From Cudoniella acicularis (Eukaryota > Ascomycota > Leotiomycetes > Helotiales > Helotiaceae), in the NCBI GenBank assembly GCA_013054445.1, contig JAAMPI010000120.1, forward strand, positions 1 to 63,261: DNA of 63,261 nt, in the 5' to 3' direction. The stretch's first letter is position 1. The number at the start of each line of letters is the position of its first letter. A model generated the notes under the pieces. It saw only the letters and a list, made by a program, of their open reading frames with translations. It did not search any database and was not told where the DNA came from. A program made the translations under genes and the position numbers. This document shows positions 10,355-22,372 of the stretch, in pieces.

Positions 10355-11583
10355 GTTAAGAAATGAAAGATAATGTAAAGACTTTGAGTAGAGCAATGCT
10401 GTAAAAGATATAATGTGCATATAGCTAGAAAACGATCAAAGAACAAAAGCCACGATACATATATTTCTGCCGGCTTGCTAGTGTGTCCATTTTTGCCAAA
10501 TATATGCCCGGATTTCGGCGGGTAGGATGCTAATCGAGAAAGCAGTAGTCCTAGACGCTTCCATCGTTCTTGACCTCGAACGTTCTAGGAGTAAGGGAAC
10601 TTTCCATGATTTTAGTCCGCTTTGTGGAACTGATCATATACGGCTTGAGATATTTTGATAATTCCAGACGCAGCTGCTTAAGCGTGTTTGAATAATGCCA
10701 TATAGATTATTTCCAACTTCAAATCAAGGGTAGCGGCCACGCCATTAGGATTAAGGATATGGATGGGCGAGAATATATTCCGGCAAGATTTGTCGGGGAA
10801 GGGTTGGAGGACGTGTCATTAGACATCGCGCAATATTCGAGAGAAGATACTTAAGCCGTTGCTTGTTATATCTCGATGGGCAGCTGCATCGGCAGTTAGT
10901 TAAAAATGTGCGTACAGCATCAGGGTAAATGGAGACATACATACCGTGGTTCCGGGACCACACCGCTGATTGCATTTCGATGCCAAAACCTTACCAGGAA
11001 TAATTGCCTGAAGCGCGCGTTCTTCCACCCTCGACTTTTGACCCTTTCCCACGGTACTGGGCCATGGTGTGCTTGAGTATCTCAAGAATAGAATCGTTTG
11101 CGCGCCATGTCGGTTCATGTGATGAAAATTCCGGCAAAAGTCCGGCTGCCCGACCCCTCCGTTTACCGGCACTCCTACTTGGAATTGGAACGCCAACGTC
11201 CAACTCTAACTTTAACTCTAACACAACGGTTTTCCGAAGCCTTCAAGCACGCCAGTATGCAATAATATTGTCGGTCGGGCCGTGCGGCGACCTTGCAGAT
11301 GTCTGCCTGTTATCTGTAGCCTCCACGGCTAATCATGACCAAATCTCGGGTTAATTCTTTCCACTTCTGTGAAAGTCCCCGGACCTGCTAGGCAGGAACG
11401 CTGTCACTGCCAAATGCAGTGCAACTCCCAACTGCCTCATCCAGATTAGCCCTGCCTGCCCCTCCGAGGCCCTCCAATGCCTCCATGTAAGATCTGACCT
11501 CAGGTTCTTAAGTATTGATTCTCAGCAACTTCACTGAGATTTCCTCTTGTCATCTTTCCGCCTTTTTTCAATTGAATTTCAAG
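10355..11583. other. Intergenic, upstream of S28 peptidase
   Basis: About 1.2 kb without a convincing gene. Overlapping short ORFs at 10900-11354 on both strands read as low complexity; a TTTAACTCTAAC-type short tandem repeat lies at about 11205-11225. The last 80 bases before the next start are pyrimidine-rich, as in many fungal promoters. Confidence 0.5.
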
Positions 11584-13684
11584 ATGCAATTCTTCCATCT
11601 ATTGATTGTTTTTCTTGGCTTGGCAAGTGCTACACTCAAGTTCAAACCTGCCCTTAACAGAGAGCAAAATGGGCTCAATGAAAGACAGTCTTACCCGTAC
11701 CCCGCGCTTACGATTGATATGCCTGTTCGTACAAAACTTCCTTGGGCAATCCATCTTCTAACTTTGAGCAACAGATAGACCACTTCCCCCACAGTTCCCG
11801 TTATACACCCCACGTGAATGGAACTTTCAAGCAGAGATATTTCTTTGACTCCACATATTACAAGCCTGGAGGGCCGGTGTACCTCTACATCAGTGGCGAA
11901 ACTGCTGGCACGAACAGATTTTCGAATCTTCAAACTGGAAGTAAGATCCATTTGCAGTGTGACCGGTGACTTGGTATTGATTCATGCTGTAATTCAGTTA
12001 TCCAGATTTTGATGCAAGCTACCAATGGCCTGGGAGTTATTCTTGAAGATCGTTATTACGGGCAAAGCTTCCCCTTTGACGACAGCTCGACGGACAATTT
12101 GCGATTTCTGACTACGGAACAAAGTTTGTCATGTCCGCAAAATTTACCAGCTTGGTAATTGCTCACAGTATTTAGCTGTTGCAGATAAAGTCTATTTTGC
12201 TCAACATGCCACTTTTCCGGGCATTACTGCAAATCTCACTGCACCTGGGACTCCCTGGATTTTGTATGGAGGAAGTTTGGCAGGCGGGGAGACAGCAGCA
12301 GCAATCGTGACTTATGGCGATACTCTGTTTGGCGGGATTGCAAGTAGTGCTCCCATTAATACCGTGCTGGGATATCCCGAATGGCAAGTATTTGGACCTC
12401 CTTGTAATTTGAATACTAATCTCATATCTAACGCAGGTATAATCCGATCCAGAAATATGGCCCTCAAGATTGCGTGGCAAGCGTCAACGCCATCGTTACC
12501 AAAATTAATTCTCTAACCGATTCTCACAATACCCAAGCAATCAATGACCTCAAGGCTATTTTTGGGCTTCAAGATCTTCAAGACATCAGGGACTTCGCCC
12601 AGACTATAGCATGGCCAAGTACGTCGACACATCTGCTAGCATGTATAGAGTTCTAACAATATCACAGTTGGAGGACCATTTAATTACCCCCTCGACACTT
12701 GGCAGGAACTCAATTGGTATCCAGCCTACAGTGGTAACCAATTCTTCGATTTCTGCTCCAACGTCACCAATATCGACGCACCCGCTAATGTTACTGCTAT
12801 TGACCACGCTTTGGCCAAATACACCAACGGAGAACCTTGGGTAAATCTGGGAAATTATGCAACTTACTTCCAGCAAGTTTTCCTGCCCTTGTGTCCTGAT
12901 GGAAATTACAACAGTCCACTTTGCTTTGGGACTCAGAATGGCGCGTTTAGCCCGCCCTACTTCTATCATTTCTAGCTGACACCATTTTAGCCACCTTCTG
13001 GGCAGATAAGACCAATGGACCTAATCGCTCATACCTTTATACAAGTACCTTTCTCTTTTCGATTTCATTTACAGCACGAGCTAACCTTTAAAAGCTTGCA
13101 CCGAGCTTGGAGCTTATCAAGTTGCACCAAAATCAGGGCCATCACTCATCATGAATGTCCTTCAAGTAGATTACACGTATGTGCAAGGCTCCAATCTTTT
13201 GACTTGTATCTGACCGCAAATAAAGACAAGAATGGTGTACCTGGGCTTTCCCACCGGGGAAATACAACTCCATTCCTGCAACGCCAGATCTTGAACGGTT
13301 CAACAAATATGGAGCTTTCAACATCCAAGCAGACCGTCTTGCTTTCATCGATGGCTGTAAGATTGCACCTCCCTTCTCCCACCTCATCCTGTCCCATTTC
13401 CTGTCTCCGCAAAACAAATGCTAAAACCAAAACCAGCAATCGACCCCTGGCTAGACCTCTGCTACCACTCCACAGAAGCTCCCCTCCGCATCACCTCGGA
13501 CCTCCACCCTGAGTACCTGATCACGGGAGCTGGCCATCACTGGGACAGCTACGGCATTCTAAATGTTTCCGCCGAGCCGCTTTTCATACAGCAGGCGCAT
13601 TTGTGGGAGATTAAAACAGTTCAGAAGTGGTTGAAGACTTTTCCTAATTGGAAGCCTGGATATAATCGGAAGCGAGAACTTTAG
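11584..13684 (+). CDS. Secreted S28 family serine peptidase (prolyl carboxypeptidase/DPP7-like)
   Basis: Ten exons join in frame to 536 aa: 11584-11724, 11775-11940, 11998-12123, 12176-12383, 12437-12618, 12668-12940, 12991-13044, 13095-13176, 13226-13356, 13437-13684. The first 17 residues (MQFFHLLIVFLGLASA) are a signal peptide. The mature start shows the family's IDHFP and KQRYFFD motifs and GPVYLYISGE. The nucleophile serine is in YGGSLAGGE, the acid in DPWLDLC and the histidine in GAGHHWDS, so the full triad is present. S28 enzymes cut after proline, here probably outside the cell or in the vacuole. Two introns, 12384-12436 and 12941-12990, use GC donors; the first restores TGG (Trp) exactly. 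All other introns are GT-AG, 49-80 bp. The total length divides by three, which supports the model and says the gene is intact, unlike its upstream neighbours. Confidence 0.9.
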
Positions 13685-14068
13685 AGATTTCTGAAAACAC
13701 AAAGAATACTTGGCTCTGCTTTGAACTTAGATCTGAGGTGAGAAGATGGCTAAAAGAAAAGACTAAAAGTAATGATAGATATAGATAATTGAAATGTTTG
13801 AAGTGTCTTAAGAAATCACCTGGTGGTATATCGGGATTTAAAATTGGGTTGACCCAAAAGGCAGGCTACAGTTGATGAACAATTAGAAAGCAAGTTTTGT
13901 AAGCAATTTATTTCCTCTTTCTCTTTCTATGGGCCCAACCTGGCAAGGTATAGCAGCTAGATACTATAGCTTGCTTGGATAAAGAGAAGAGAAGGAAAAT
14001 ACAAATACAAAAATAGGACGAAGATTGCCATGCTCTGCTAAGTATTCCCTGAAGCCCCGGCTCTTGCT
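13685..14068. other. Convergent intergenic region
   Basis: About 380 bp between two 3' ends. A/T- and CTTT-rich; nothing else seen. Confidence 0.5.
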
Positions 14069-14990
14069 TCAGAACCAATGCGTTCCTCGCAGTCGCTTTA
14101 TCTCTTTTTCCTCCTCGCCCTGCATAGAAAAATCGAATTTGCGTTTAGATGGTATGTTGAGAGGCTGAGTTGCTGGAGGTGAATGTGATTTATAGTGACC
14201 GTTTGATGGAAGGTGAAAATTTGATGTGTGGTATCCGCGAACCGTGATGCCAAATTCCGCCAGGACATCAAATGGAGTGACATTGGGACCACGCTTATCC
14301 ATTGCCTCTTGAAGTCTTCGCTTCAATCTCTTAGCAACAAGATTAGCTTAAGGTAAACGAAGTGGTGTCTTTTGGGAAAATTTACTTGCTCGGCGAATGC
14401 TTTGACTTTCTGAATATCATGGACAGTGAATCTGGGTTGATCCGCTCGGTCATCCTTAGCTAGAAGGCTGTAGATGTCAGGAATGCTAGGATTTCTCTCG
14501 TCATCAGGTGAATCATCCATTTCCATCGCAGAAAAGTCCCCGAGAGGAGCTGGAGGAATTGGGCTAGAGATTTTTGGTGCTTGAGAGGTGACGTCTCCCG
14601 GGAAAGGTGTGCTGAAAGGGGGCTCGGAGCTACAACGCGCATCCAAGGTAAAAGGGACACCTGGAAAGTTGGCCAAAGCTGCCTCGCCCCCTAATTCTCG
14701 TCAGTTTATCAGTTTTGCTTAATCGAAAATCTGGTTCACTGACAGTAATTGCGAACGACATTTTGCTCTGCAAGGCATAGCCGCTCTGGTTGCGAAAAAG
14801 CTGAATATAGAGGTGCGGCCGCGAGGTGCTCGAGGGCAAAGTCGCGGGCAATGATGAATTCGACATCGCTGATTGGCTCCTGGCTTGAGGGGGTGCTTTT
14901 GAATCTGGGATGCTCTTGAGCGTATCTTCTGATGGCGTTCCACTGGGAGTGGTAGCCGATTCGTCCTTCGGTGTAGAATTGGTCGTCCAT
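14069..14990 (-). CDS. Hypothetical protein, three exons (270 aa)
   Basis: Exons 14990-14744, 14690-14386 and 14329-14069 join in frame across two canonical introns (53 and 56 bp) to 270 codons plus stop. The start is MDDQFYTEGRIGYHSQ. The N-terminal 85 residues look folded (RRYAQEHPRF, 'DVEFIIARDFALEHL', CLAEQNVVRNYCWGEAAL). The middle is Pro/Ser-rich and acidic (MEMDDSPDDERNPS). The C-terminal part has a helix-like segment (KVKAFAEQ-RLKRRLQEAMDKRG) with TPFDVLAEFGITVRGYH, then a basic tail. I do not recognise a family. The clean splicing supports a real gene. Confidence 0.65.
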
Positions 14991-15496
14991 GGTGTTTTGG
15001 AGGATGTGGAGGTGATGTAGATGGGTTGGTGAACTGGGTTGTAGGTTACGGGAACTAAGTTGAGGTTGAAATTGAAGTTGGAGTTAGAGTTGAAGTTGAC
15101 GGGTTGGGAGGCACTAAGCGAGGGTTGCGAGCTCAAACAAAGCTCCTTAAACAGATAAAGTCAGAGACTCAGGAGATTGAAATGCTCCTTATCATGTTGC
15201 GATCTCACACGACCAACAGTAGCCTTGACCTTCGCGTTACTAAAATGTACCTTGCGCCTAAAGCTCTTCGCAGGACTATGTCAATTCTTGCAAGTCCGAG
15301 AGTAACGTAAATTGCTTGCGTCAAACTACAGAAGCCTTCGAAAATGCACTTAGAAATACAGTTTGGCTAAGTAGTGCAAAAGCATGGAGCAGATGCTGAG
15401 ACTTCTCTCAATCACGTAACAAATCCCCAACTATCCAAAACGGAGAAGACATGCATGACTGGGAATTTCCTCTCGCCACTCCTCACCCATCTCGTC
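14991..15496. other. Intergenic, with short GTTGAA-type tandem repeat
   Basis: Contains a 6-mer based repeat (GTTGAA/GTTGGA variants) at about 15059-15101. Frames that read through it are low complexity. Otherwise nothing is seen; it is the promoter side of the 270-aa gene. Confidence 0.45.
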
Positions 15497-17902
15497 TCAA
15501 ATACACATAACAGACCTTCCTCCATCCCAAGTGACCCTTTTCCGCACCATCATTCGGATAAGTTCTTTAGTCGTAAAGCTGTCTTTCTTGATTATGGCCG
15601 ACGGCGCAAATACCAGCGCTCGCCAGTCTTCAACTCCGAAATTCTTTCCAAGAGACTATCATCGCCGTCGTGACTGTTGCCTTCCTTATCTTTAACAACT
15701 AACCTGACGTGCCGGTGCAGAACGGAAAGCCATTCTGGGCTTGTGAACCGATGAATGGCAGTAATCGAGCACAGAGCTATGAGGTCTGGAGATATACTTG
15801 GTTCTTGGGTGGAAATTATGACGCGGGTGCCAGTATGTCGTTGTTGACGAATGACACTCTTCAAGGACTCAATTAGCTCTTTTGAAGCGGGGGTATCGGT
15901 CATGTACTATGATATGTTAGCACTTTTAGATCAACAAAAGACGCCGATGCTTCAGAAGTGGAGGTCCACATGCCTTGTGAGCTTCATCTAAGAATAAAAC
16001 TTTTCCAGTGGCAGCATTTGATTCTAAGAACATGCCCAAACCAATGTTAAATAGGACGCAGGCGGAAGCAGCATCCACAAAAGGGCACGAGAGGTCGAGG
16101 ATAGTTGCCTCGCCAGGTTTAAATTCCGCCTTCGAGCTGATATTGCTTTTCCCTTTAAGGTCCAGAAAAGATTCCAGGACATCAAGTCTTTGGTTCAGGA
16201 AGGTTTCTTGCCTCTTCTCAAGTTCGGCTTCACGGAGCTTTTTCCTAAACTCGAGGTAATCGAATGGGCCACTATCCTCCGATGACATGCCGCGCAAGAT
16301 CTTGTTCACAGTTGCCATATAGAGCGGGGATCCTTGGGATTGATCAAAAGACATTAATGCCAGCATTGTGCTAATATTTAAGTTCTCTGGATAGAGCTTG
16401 AAAGGCCGGACTTCAACTCCATGGATCTCTTTGTAAGCATCCCTTAGATGCGGGTAGTTGGATGGAGATACAAGGACATTGATTTTTTTGACATGTAATT
16501 CATGGCCAGGACATTGTTCGCCCACAGTAGCTAGAAATGCTGCTTCGCTTGGTCTGAAGTTTAATCGATTTGTGTACTCCGCACGGTTGAACACCAAGGC
16601 GGTAAGAGGTCGTTGAAGAGACCCCAAAATGGGAGTTCGAATAAGACAATTTTCTGCTAAAATGTCAGCTCAAATTATTGTATCGATATACCATTGAAAA
16701 TATTTACCAAGCATGCATGCTGATGTATGCGACTTTCCACTCCCCTGAACGCCGCATACAAATGCCGAGAATGGGACGTTTGTATTGAGAAAAAGCTTCG
16801 ATCTTGCGGGTGCATTCGAGGAACTCGTTTCAAAGCTGCTGAGCAATCCGTATTGTGGGAGATCATGTGGGTGATCTTCCAGTGTCGTATCAGAAAAAAG
16901 AACGGCGTTTTTTAGCGCGTGCTTGGCCATGGAGGAGCTACCATCGTTGTCGGAACTAAAGTTCAAGAGCGAGTTCTGAAGTTCCTCTACTGACGGATCC
17001 TTTTTGGAATCTCTCCGTAGATCGACCTCTGAATCCTTGGATGAATTTGGCCCTTGACTAGACCCTCTCTCAGAATCAAAGTTCGACTCCAGTGGGTCGC
17101 TTCCACCTCGTGTCTCCGGCCCTTTATGCGAAGCTTCTTGTTTGGGGCGCGGGGTCAAATTCGAAGAGGATTCTTCGGTCCTTGAGAGTGGACTTCCTTG
17201 ATGATGTTCACGGGAAATCCTATTCAACAAAAGACTTAGTGGGGTCAATTTTTCCTGAACATAAGAATAGATATTACTTACTTATTAACAATCCTATGTA
17301 TGTCTTCTTTCTTTCCTGGGTTCTCGGAAACCAATCGAGATTTAAATTCCTTTTTGCCAATGAATTTGCCTTTATCGAAGCCAATCTCAGGGAACCGCTG
17401 ACGAATCCAATCCTCCAGCCCAGGGGCCATTGCAAGTTGACGAGAGCAAAGCTTGATACGTATATCTTTAGACTGCCAACTAATTCTCGGGTATGGCTGA
17501 TGGGGATTTGATGAGCTGTTCAAAAGAGGGAGAAAGTCATGCTTATAGACTAGTGCGATCCTCTTTGAGCGACACCAAGGTAAAAAATGCAATTGGGTGA
17601 AGTGGTTGCAAGTGATTTTGAGAGTCCTCCACAACGTTCCAAAGCTCTGCCTGAAACATGCTTGGGATCGAGTGGCTTAAGAAGTACACAGTATTGAAGG
17701 GGAAACGGAAATTACCAAAAGAATCAGATATGCAAGAAACCGTGCAAACAATATCCGATCCATCGAATTTGCGAGATTTATCGGGAAAGGAAGAGCACTC
17801 ATAAGAAGAACTTTTTGTCAATGAAACGTTTCCGTCGTGGCAATGGTGCTTGTTCGTTGCTATTGAGGCTGACTGGCTGGCTAGCCTGGTGTCAAGACTC
17901 AT
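15497..17902 (-). CDS. Fungal P-loop NTPase, HerA/conjugative-ATPase-like, with apparent frame breaks
   Basis: The central region is unmistakably an ATPase: Walker A GVQGSGKSHT, then after a 51-bp intron (16657-16707) a long conserved body (ENCLIRTPILG, 'VLVSPSNYPHL', VEVRPFKLYPENLNISTML, DYLEFRKKLREAEL, RLDVLESFLDLKG, 'ILDLSCPFVDA'), Walker B KVLFLDEAHK, then a GC-AG intron (15907-15973) to YMTDTPASKELIESL, 'IRQQRHTGTRVIISTQEP' and TAIHRFTSPEWL. A further intron is 17220-17281. The family is widespread in filamentous fungi and of unknown role. The frame from ATG 17902 fits a continuous N-terminus only if the six-A run at 17582-17587 is one base shorter; then HPIAFLPWCRSKRIALVYKHDF follows. 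Near 15612 one missing G diverts the tail: ELKTGE should continue ALVFAPSAIIKK, reachable in another frame to a stop at 15497. Without shifts the start would be MAPGLEDW at 17430 and the end 15592. Confidence 0.75.
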
Positions 17903-19349
17903 ATGTCATAGTCACCTGACTTCTATTTCAGGCTTAGCTTCTTTGCTTTTGTACTTAAATACTCGCTCCTTCGAGCACTTCTCTCTTTCTTAGACAGACA
18001 ATTAGATTTCTCTTTTTCACTGGAGTACTCGGACAAAGACGTATCTCCATGCCTAGAACACATATCAATGTTTCGTTCTGGTCATTTGTTGGGCACGAGA
18101 GGCAAAACATGTCTGCTCTGGATGGATTATGAGAACCGCGTGGCTGCAGACTCGACGGCAACATACATTAGAGATTGCGCTCCTTTTCGCGACGCGTTCA
18201 TATGAGGATCAGCAGTGTGGATTTGGTGGATGAAACAAAAGAAACGACTCAGCAGCTAAAAGGCAATGAGCACATGATAAAGAACGCTCGGGTAGGTACG
18301 AAGTACGTTTAGAGAAGATAAGTAATTTGAGAAGATTAAAATCTTGCAGGGGGAGTTTTTGATTATTCCCCCTCCAACAACGCGTTTCAGATTTAGGTCA
18401 CGTGCAGGCGAGTTGAGAAGTTGTGGGGTGCACAGACCAACACGAACCTCAACTTCTCTGGTCAAATGCAAGCAGTCGATTTCCCCAGTCGCTTTTGCTC
18501 AAGCTCCCTTTTACTGAAAGATGGTGGCATTTTATATTCAGAGCTCAATTGACCACCAGCTCTTCTCAAATCAACAAAAGCACGCGTTCGTAACCTCGAC
18601 ATCCCGCTCGAGATGATACAAATCTAGGTTCTGCCAGCTTCAATTCTCTATACCCAACCATTCCGCGAATACAATCATTCGACAACGGGTCTAAATCTTC
18701 ATAACTCTACCTGACTGTGATGAGAGATATTCATAAGATGAGGGACAATCACACAAAGGGAGGCATACAGGTTGAAATAAGACTGCTCGGGGTTGGCATT
18801 TGTGCGGTTTTCATTCGAAGTGTTTGGTTCACGATCCAGGTTTGAAGCATCTACGTATCGAGCTTTCTTATGTCGACAGAAGTCTGGTTGGCGGCTTGAA
18901 TTGAAGAGATGACTCCCTCGTCCTCCTTGATCCTTTACGCTTCAATGATGATTGTAGGAACTCTAGAGTATTGAGGTAGCTAAATCTCTACAGCATTTAT
19001 ATCTTTCTCTTGCTCAAACTTATCGGGCAATGTCGCAACATGCATCAACGAACAAGGGTTTCTGAGCAGTTGGGAACACAATGGCTTTATTCTTCGAATT
19101 TTATTGATGTTCAATAAAAAAGAGTCGGAACAATTATCCCAGTCTCGGTTGTCAAAAATCTTGTTGGAACAGCCTTTTTAAAACATACTATTGGTTTTGT
19201 TCCAGGCATTGAATAGGACAAACAACCCCCTTTCAGCTATAAATCTGAAGAGTTTTGTATCTATTTCTAAAAGTCCCCGCTAATTCATACACCCCAATTT
19301 CGTGCCGCAATATTCACTTTCAACTCACCCCAAGACTCTGCATAGCGAA
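17903..19349. other. Divergent intergenic region
   Basis: About 1.4 kb between the NTPase and a Cys-rich protein gene. Short frames at 17955-18164 and 18256-18471 have no recognisable content. A TATAAAT-like stretch precedes the next gene at about 19240. Nothing else is supported. Confidence 0.45.
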
Positions 19350-21587
19350 ATGTCAAGCTTTGAGGTTATTCGTTATTTGTATGCTTGTGGCCACTACCAA
19401 TACAAACCTCTACAAAATGACTCCCAACCACGAAGCCTCTGGAAAAAAAACCAAAGGCCTAATCAGCAAAAAAATTCAAGAGTCCGAGGTGAAGTGCATC
19501 ACGGGCTTTACGAACTGCGACGAGTGTATTCGAAGAGCAGGGGCCGAAGTAGGAGTTCCTCAGGGTCGGGAGAGATATGCTCCTCCAGCGAAAGGGACTC
19601 AAGAAACGATCTCATTGCTTGCCACCAGCGAAAGCTCGCCGACGGTCGAAGCCTTGAAGGAGACCAAGAGAGCAGCACTTATTGCAGCAGGTAGAAAGGC
19701 ACATTCAGGAGCAGAATTGAGCCAAGAGGAATGGAATGCGATAGTCTCGCGCAATCAACATGCTGAGCAAGATCTCCAGCGATCCTTTAAATTTTGGCAT
19801 GATATTCACAAGAAGCATATTTCAAGCATGAATACAAGAGATCCTGGAAGCTCAGACCCAAAGAACTGTCCATTGTGTGATCAAGTGCGGAAAATGATAA
19901 ATGATCCGGAATACCGCTCTTTGACTCAATACAATGATAGGATGATAGACAGCCACGTTGAAAAATTCCCACGAAACAGAGAACTTCATCCAGGTATCTT
20001 CAATGAAGATGACATATCTGATGATCACCCTGCATCGTTGAGACAACAAGAAGAGTTGGAACAAAATCCATGGGAACCACGACCTGGCGAACAAACCCGA
20101 GACATTCCCAACGAATATTCTCAAGACGGACATGCTACCGCTGACTTTCCGCAGGCAGAAGAATACCCCAAAGAGACTAGTGAGAGCCAGCGATGGAGCT
20201 GGGGATCGTCCGAAATTGACTGGAATACCCCAAATCAACCTTCACTGGAACAGCCTTCCGTTCAAGATGCACCGACAATCCCCCCTGAATCAGGAACTAC
20301 AGAACAGGCAGAATATGAGCGACCCCCCACTCGAAGAGATTTTCACTCAGAAAGTACTTGCAGAAACTCTTTCCAATCATCAGAATCAGAGTCAATGCCA
20401 GAGCTTAGTGTTTGGTTGCAAGCTGTAAACGCGCAGCAGGTGGACACCAATGCTGCATGGAGTGAGCAATTTCTCGACGATCTAAATGACAACGACGAGG
20501 AGAAGGGAGCTGAGATACATCCAGAGAGCGGGAAACAGCAAGAAATCAAGGAACCTTCAGAAAATGGGGAATGTCGAGAAACAGAAAACCAACCAGGAAT
20601 TGAAGAACAGGAAGAAATCGATGAGCATCATGCATCCTCCATGGGAGATGTGAATACAAACGATACCCCTGAAATGGCCGTCAGCCCTACGGAAACGTTA
20701 CCGGCTAGCGAAGAACACAGCGAGACAGAAGATGGTCTCAAAAGACGGCCATCTCATCACATAACAATAAATCTACACGGATCCAGCTTAAACGAAAGCC
20801 TAGATGTCCCGGATGCTCTGCCTCCACCACCTGGTTTCGATCCAAATAGTTGGGAATCAAGCTTGACACCCGAACCAGTACAAGCTCCTGATGATAGTCT
20901 CTCTTTTCCAAATGAGAGCCTCGAAAAAAATGAGCACTCAATGTCTCGCACCCCTTCCTTCGGCGATTTCCAAGATGTCTCAGCACCGACAAACGTTTCT
21001 GAAGACGTTTCGTCACAAGATACGCGTCTATCCTCTGATTCCCCACAAGGAAAGGAGATAATCGAGAAACTGAGGAAGTATTGGACAAGCGTCTGAAGGC
21101 ACCACAGAAATGAAGGAAACAACCTGAAGGTAAGAAACACAAATACCTACTACGAGTCAGCGAAGCAAATCTAAAACTTCGAGCACAAATAAGAACCTGG
21201 ACTGGCATGATCAAATGGCCTGTGATTGAGGCGAACTCGAGTGATTCTGACAGTTGATGGGGCGGCGACTCCGATGAGATGGAATGAAAATCCGACGAGG
21301 ACCGAAGAAAAAGGCTTGATAAGGAAGTCCCTGCCACCGAGGCTCCGAGTAAAACAGACGACACAACAAACAGTAGCCCATCACAGAAAGCTTTGGAAGT
21401 ATATTCCTGGCTCCAAGGGTTTCGTGCTCGACGGGATTCAGGTTCACATCCAGAACTCGGAGAGATTCGCCCGGAATGAACAGAACCGGAATCGAAACTC
21501 GCACATAAATCCAAGGGTTGCAGCCCGCTACGAAATGAGGTCGTTCTCGCAGAGGATTTGTTTGAAGATGACTTTCCTGACTATTAA
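19350..21587 (+). pseudogene. Cys-rich 'CGH' protein with long acidic disordered tail, decayed
   Basis: The best start is ATG 19350 (MSSFEVIRYLYACGHYQYKP), which matches the YxxCGH opening of the gene at 26292. This frame leads to a run of eight A (19443-19450); with seven, it would continue directly into the long frame KKTKGLISKKIQESEVKC and TNCDECIRRAG, followed by a PKNCPLCDQVRKM motif and then 350 residues of acidic, Glu/Ser/Pro-rich sequence to TGA at 21094. As it stands the long frame (19255-21096) opens without a conserved start. Beyond 21096 another frame still reads as coding (KHKYLLRVSEANLKLRAQI, 'WGGDSDEME', KSDEDRRKRLDKEVPATEAP, ending LAEDLFEDDFPDY at 21585) but is broken by four TGA (21111, 21255, 21285, 21477) and no TAA or TAG. 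I read this as the original C-terminus decaying by C-to-T change. Function unknown; paired Cys suggest metal binding. Confidence 0.6.
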
Positions 21588-22120
21588 TATTAAATCAGAA
21601 ATAAGTTCCTGGAGAGGACGGCATTTTTATAAGATTACTGTACCAGAAGGGAAACATTTGGAAATAAATAATCATCCAAAACACTTGCTCTTGCGCATTT
21701 TGACACACACAATAATAATTGACTAGAACGAAGTTATTTAAATCCCTATTTGCATTAATTTGAAAATCTGTCTGGTGGGGTGACACGGGTCCAGGCACCC
21801 TCGCTCCACAATCCGTAGACGAGGTCAACTTCAAGTATAGCTTGGTAAAAAGAAAATCTTGAAACTTACCGTTGCTCTCACGAGTCATAAGATGGTTCTA
21901 AATAGAAGGGAATTAGACTAAGAATCTGTTGCGAGGCAGTAGAGAGACTCGTAGATACAATATCAATGAGGAAAAAGGCTTCCCCAGCAGGGAGGCAATT
22001 TTAGTCCTAAATAATAAAAGCCGAAATTTTTAAAAGAATTAATAAAGTTTCCACGATAATAATATTAAAAATACTAGCCGGACTTTGAATAAATGTGTTG
22101 GCGGGCCTGCGATCTCGATA

Positions 22121-22143
22121 ATATTTTGAAGTGTTGGAGTGGT
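22121..22143. repeat. Dispersed 23-mer, copy 1
   Basis: Matches 33895-33917 at 22 of 23 positions in the same orientation (consensus ATATTTTGAAGTGTT-GAGTGGT). Both copies sit in AT-rich, gene-free DNA; a shorter variant (TTTTTGAAGTGTTGTGGTT) is at about 34071. This suggests pieces of a common mobile element. Confidence 0.45.
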
Positions 22144-22360
22144 CTCGGCTCCGGCGAAATAAAAGTCAACACAATTCCACAAAAATTAATATAGAGTACC
22201 AGTAATAAAATTTCCAAAATATCCAAAAGAAAACCCATTTCCCGTGCGACCCATTTTCTCTCCTAATGGGGAAAATGGATCAGGAAATGGATCCGAGAAA
22301 CACGGTTCAATCAAGACAACCACTACATTAGTTGCCTTTCGCCTAGTTGTCTCTGGCAGA

Positions 22361-22372
22361 GTAGGCGCCTAC
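22361..22372. repeat. Perfect 12-bp palindrome GTAGGCGCCTAC in putative solo LTR
   Basis: The palindrome is exact and is set in a GC-rich island inside AT-rich DNA. An imperfect inverted repeat (AGACAAC / GTTGTCT) lies just upstream at about 22314-22353. Similar GC-rich palindromic blocks occur in fungal LTRs, but I cannot confirm the element without genome-wide copies. Confidence 0.35.

Noticed and set aside
20738..21514. 258-codon ORF antisense to the CGH protein gene
   Set aside because: Composition is Ser/Leu/Arg-rich without motif, and it lies opposite two sense frames that read as coding; most likely a shadow.
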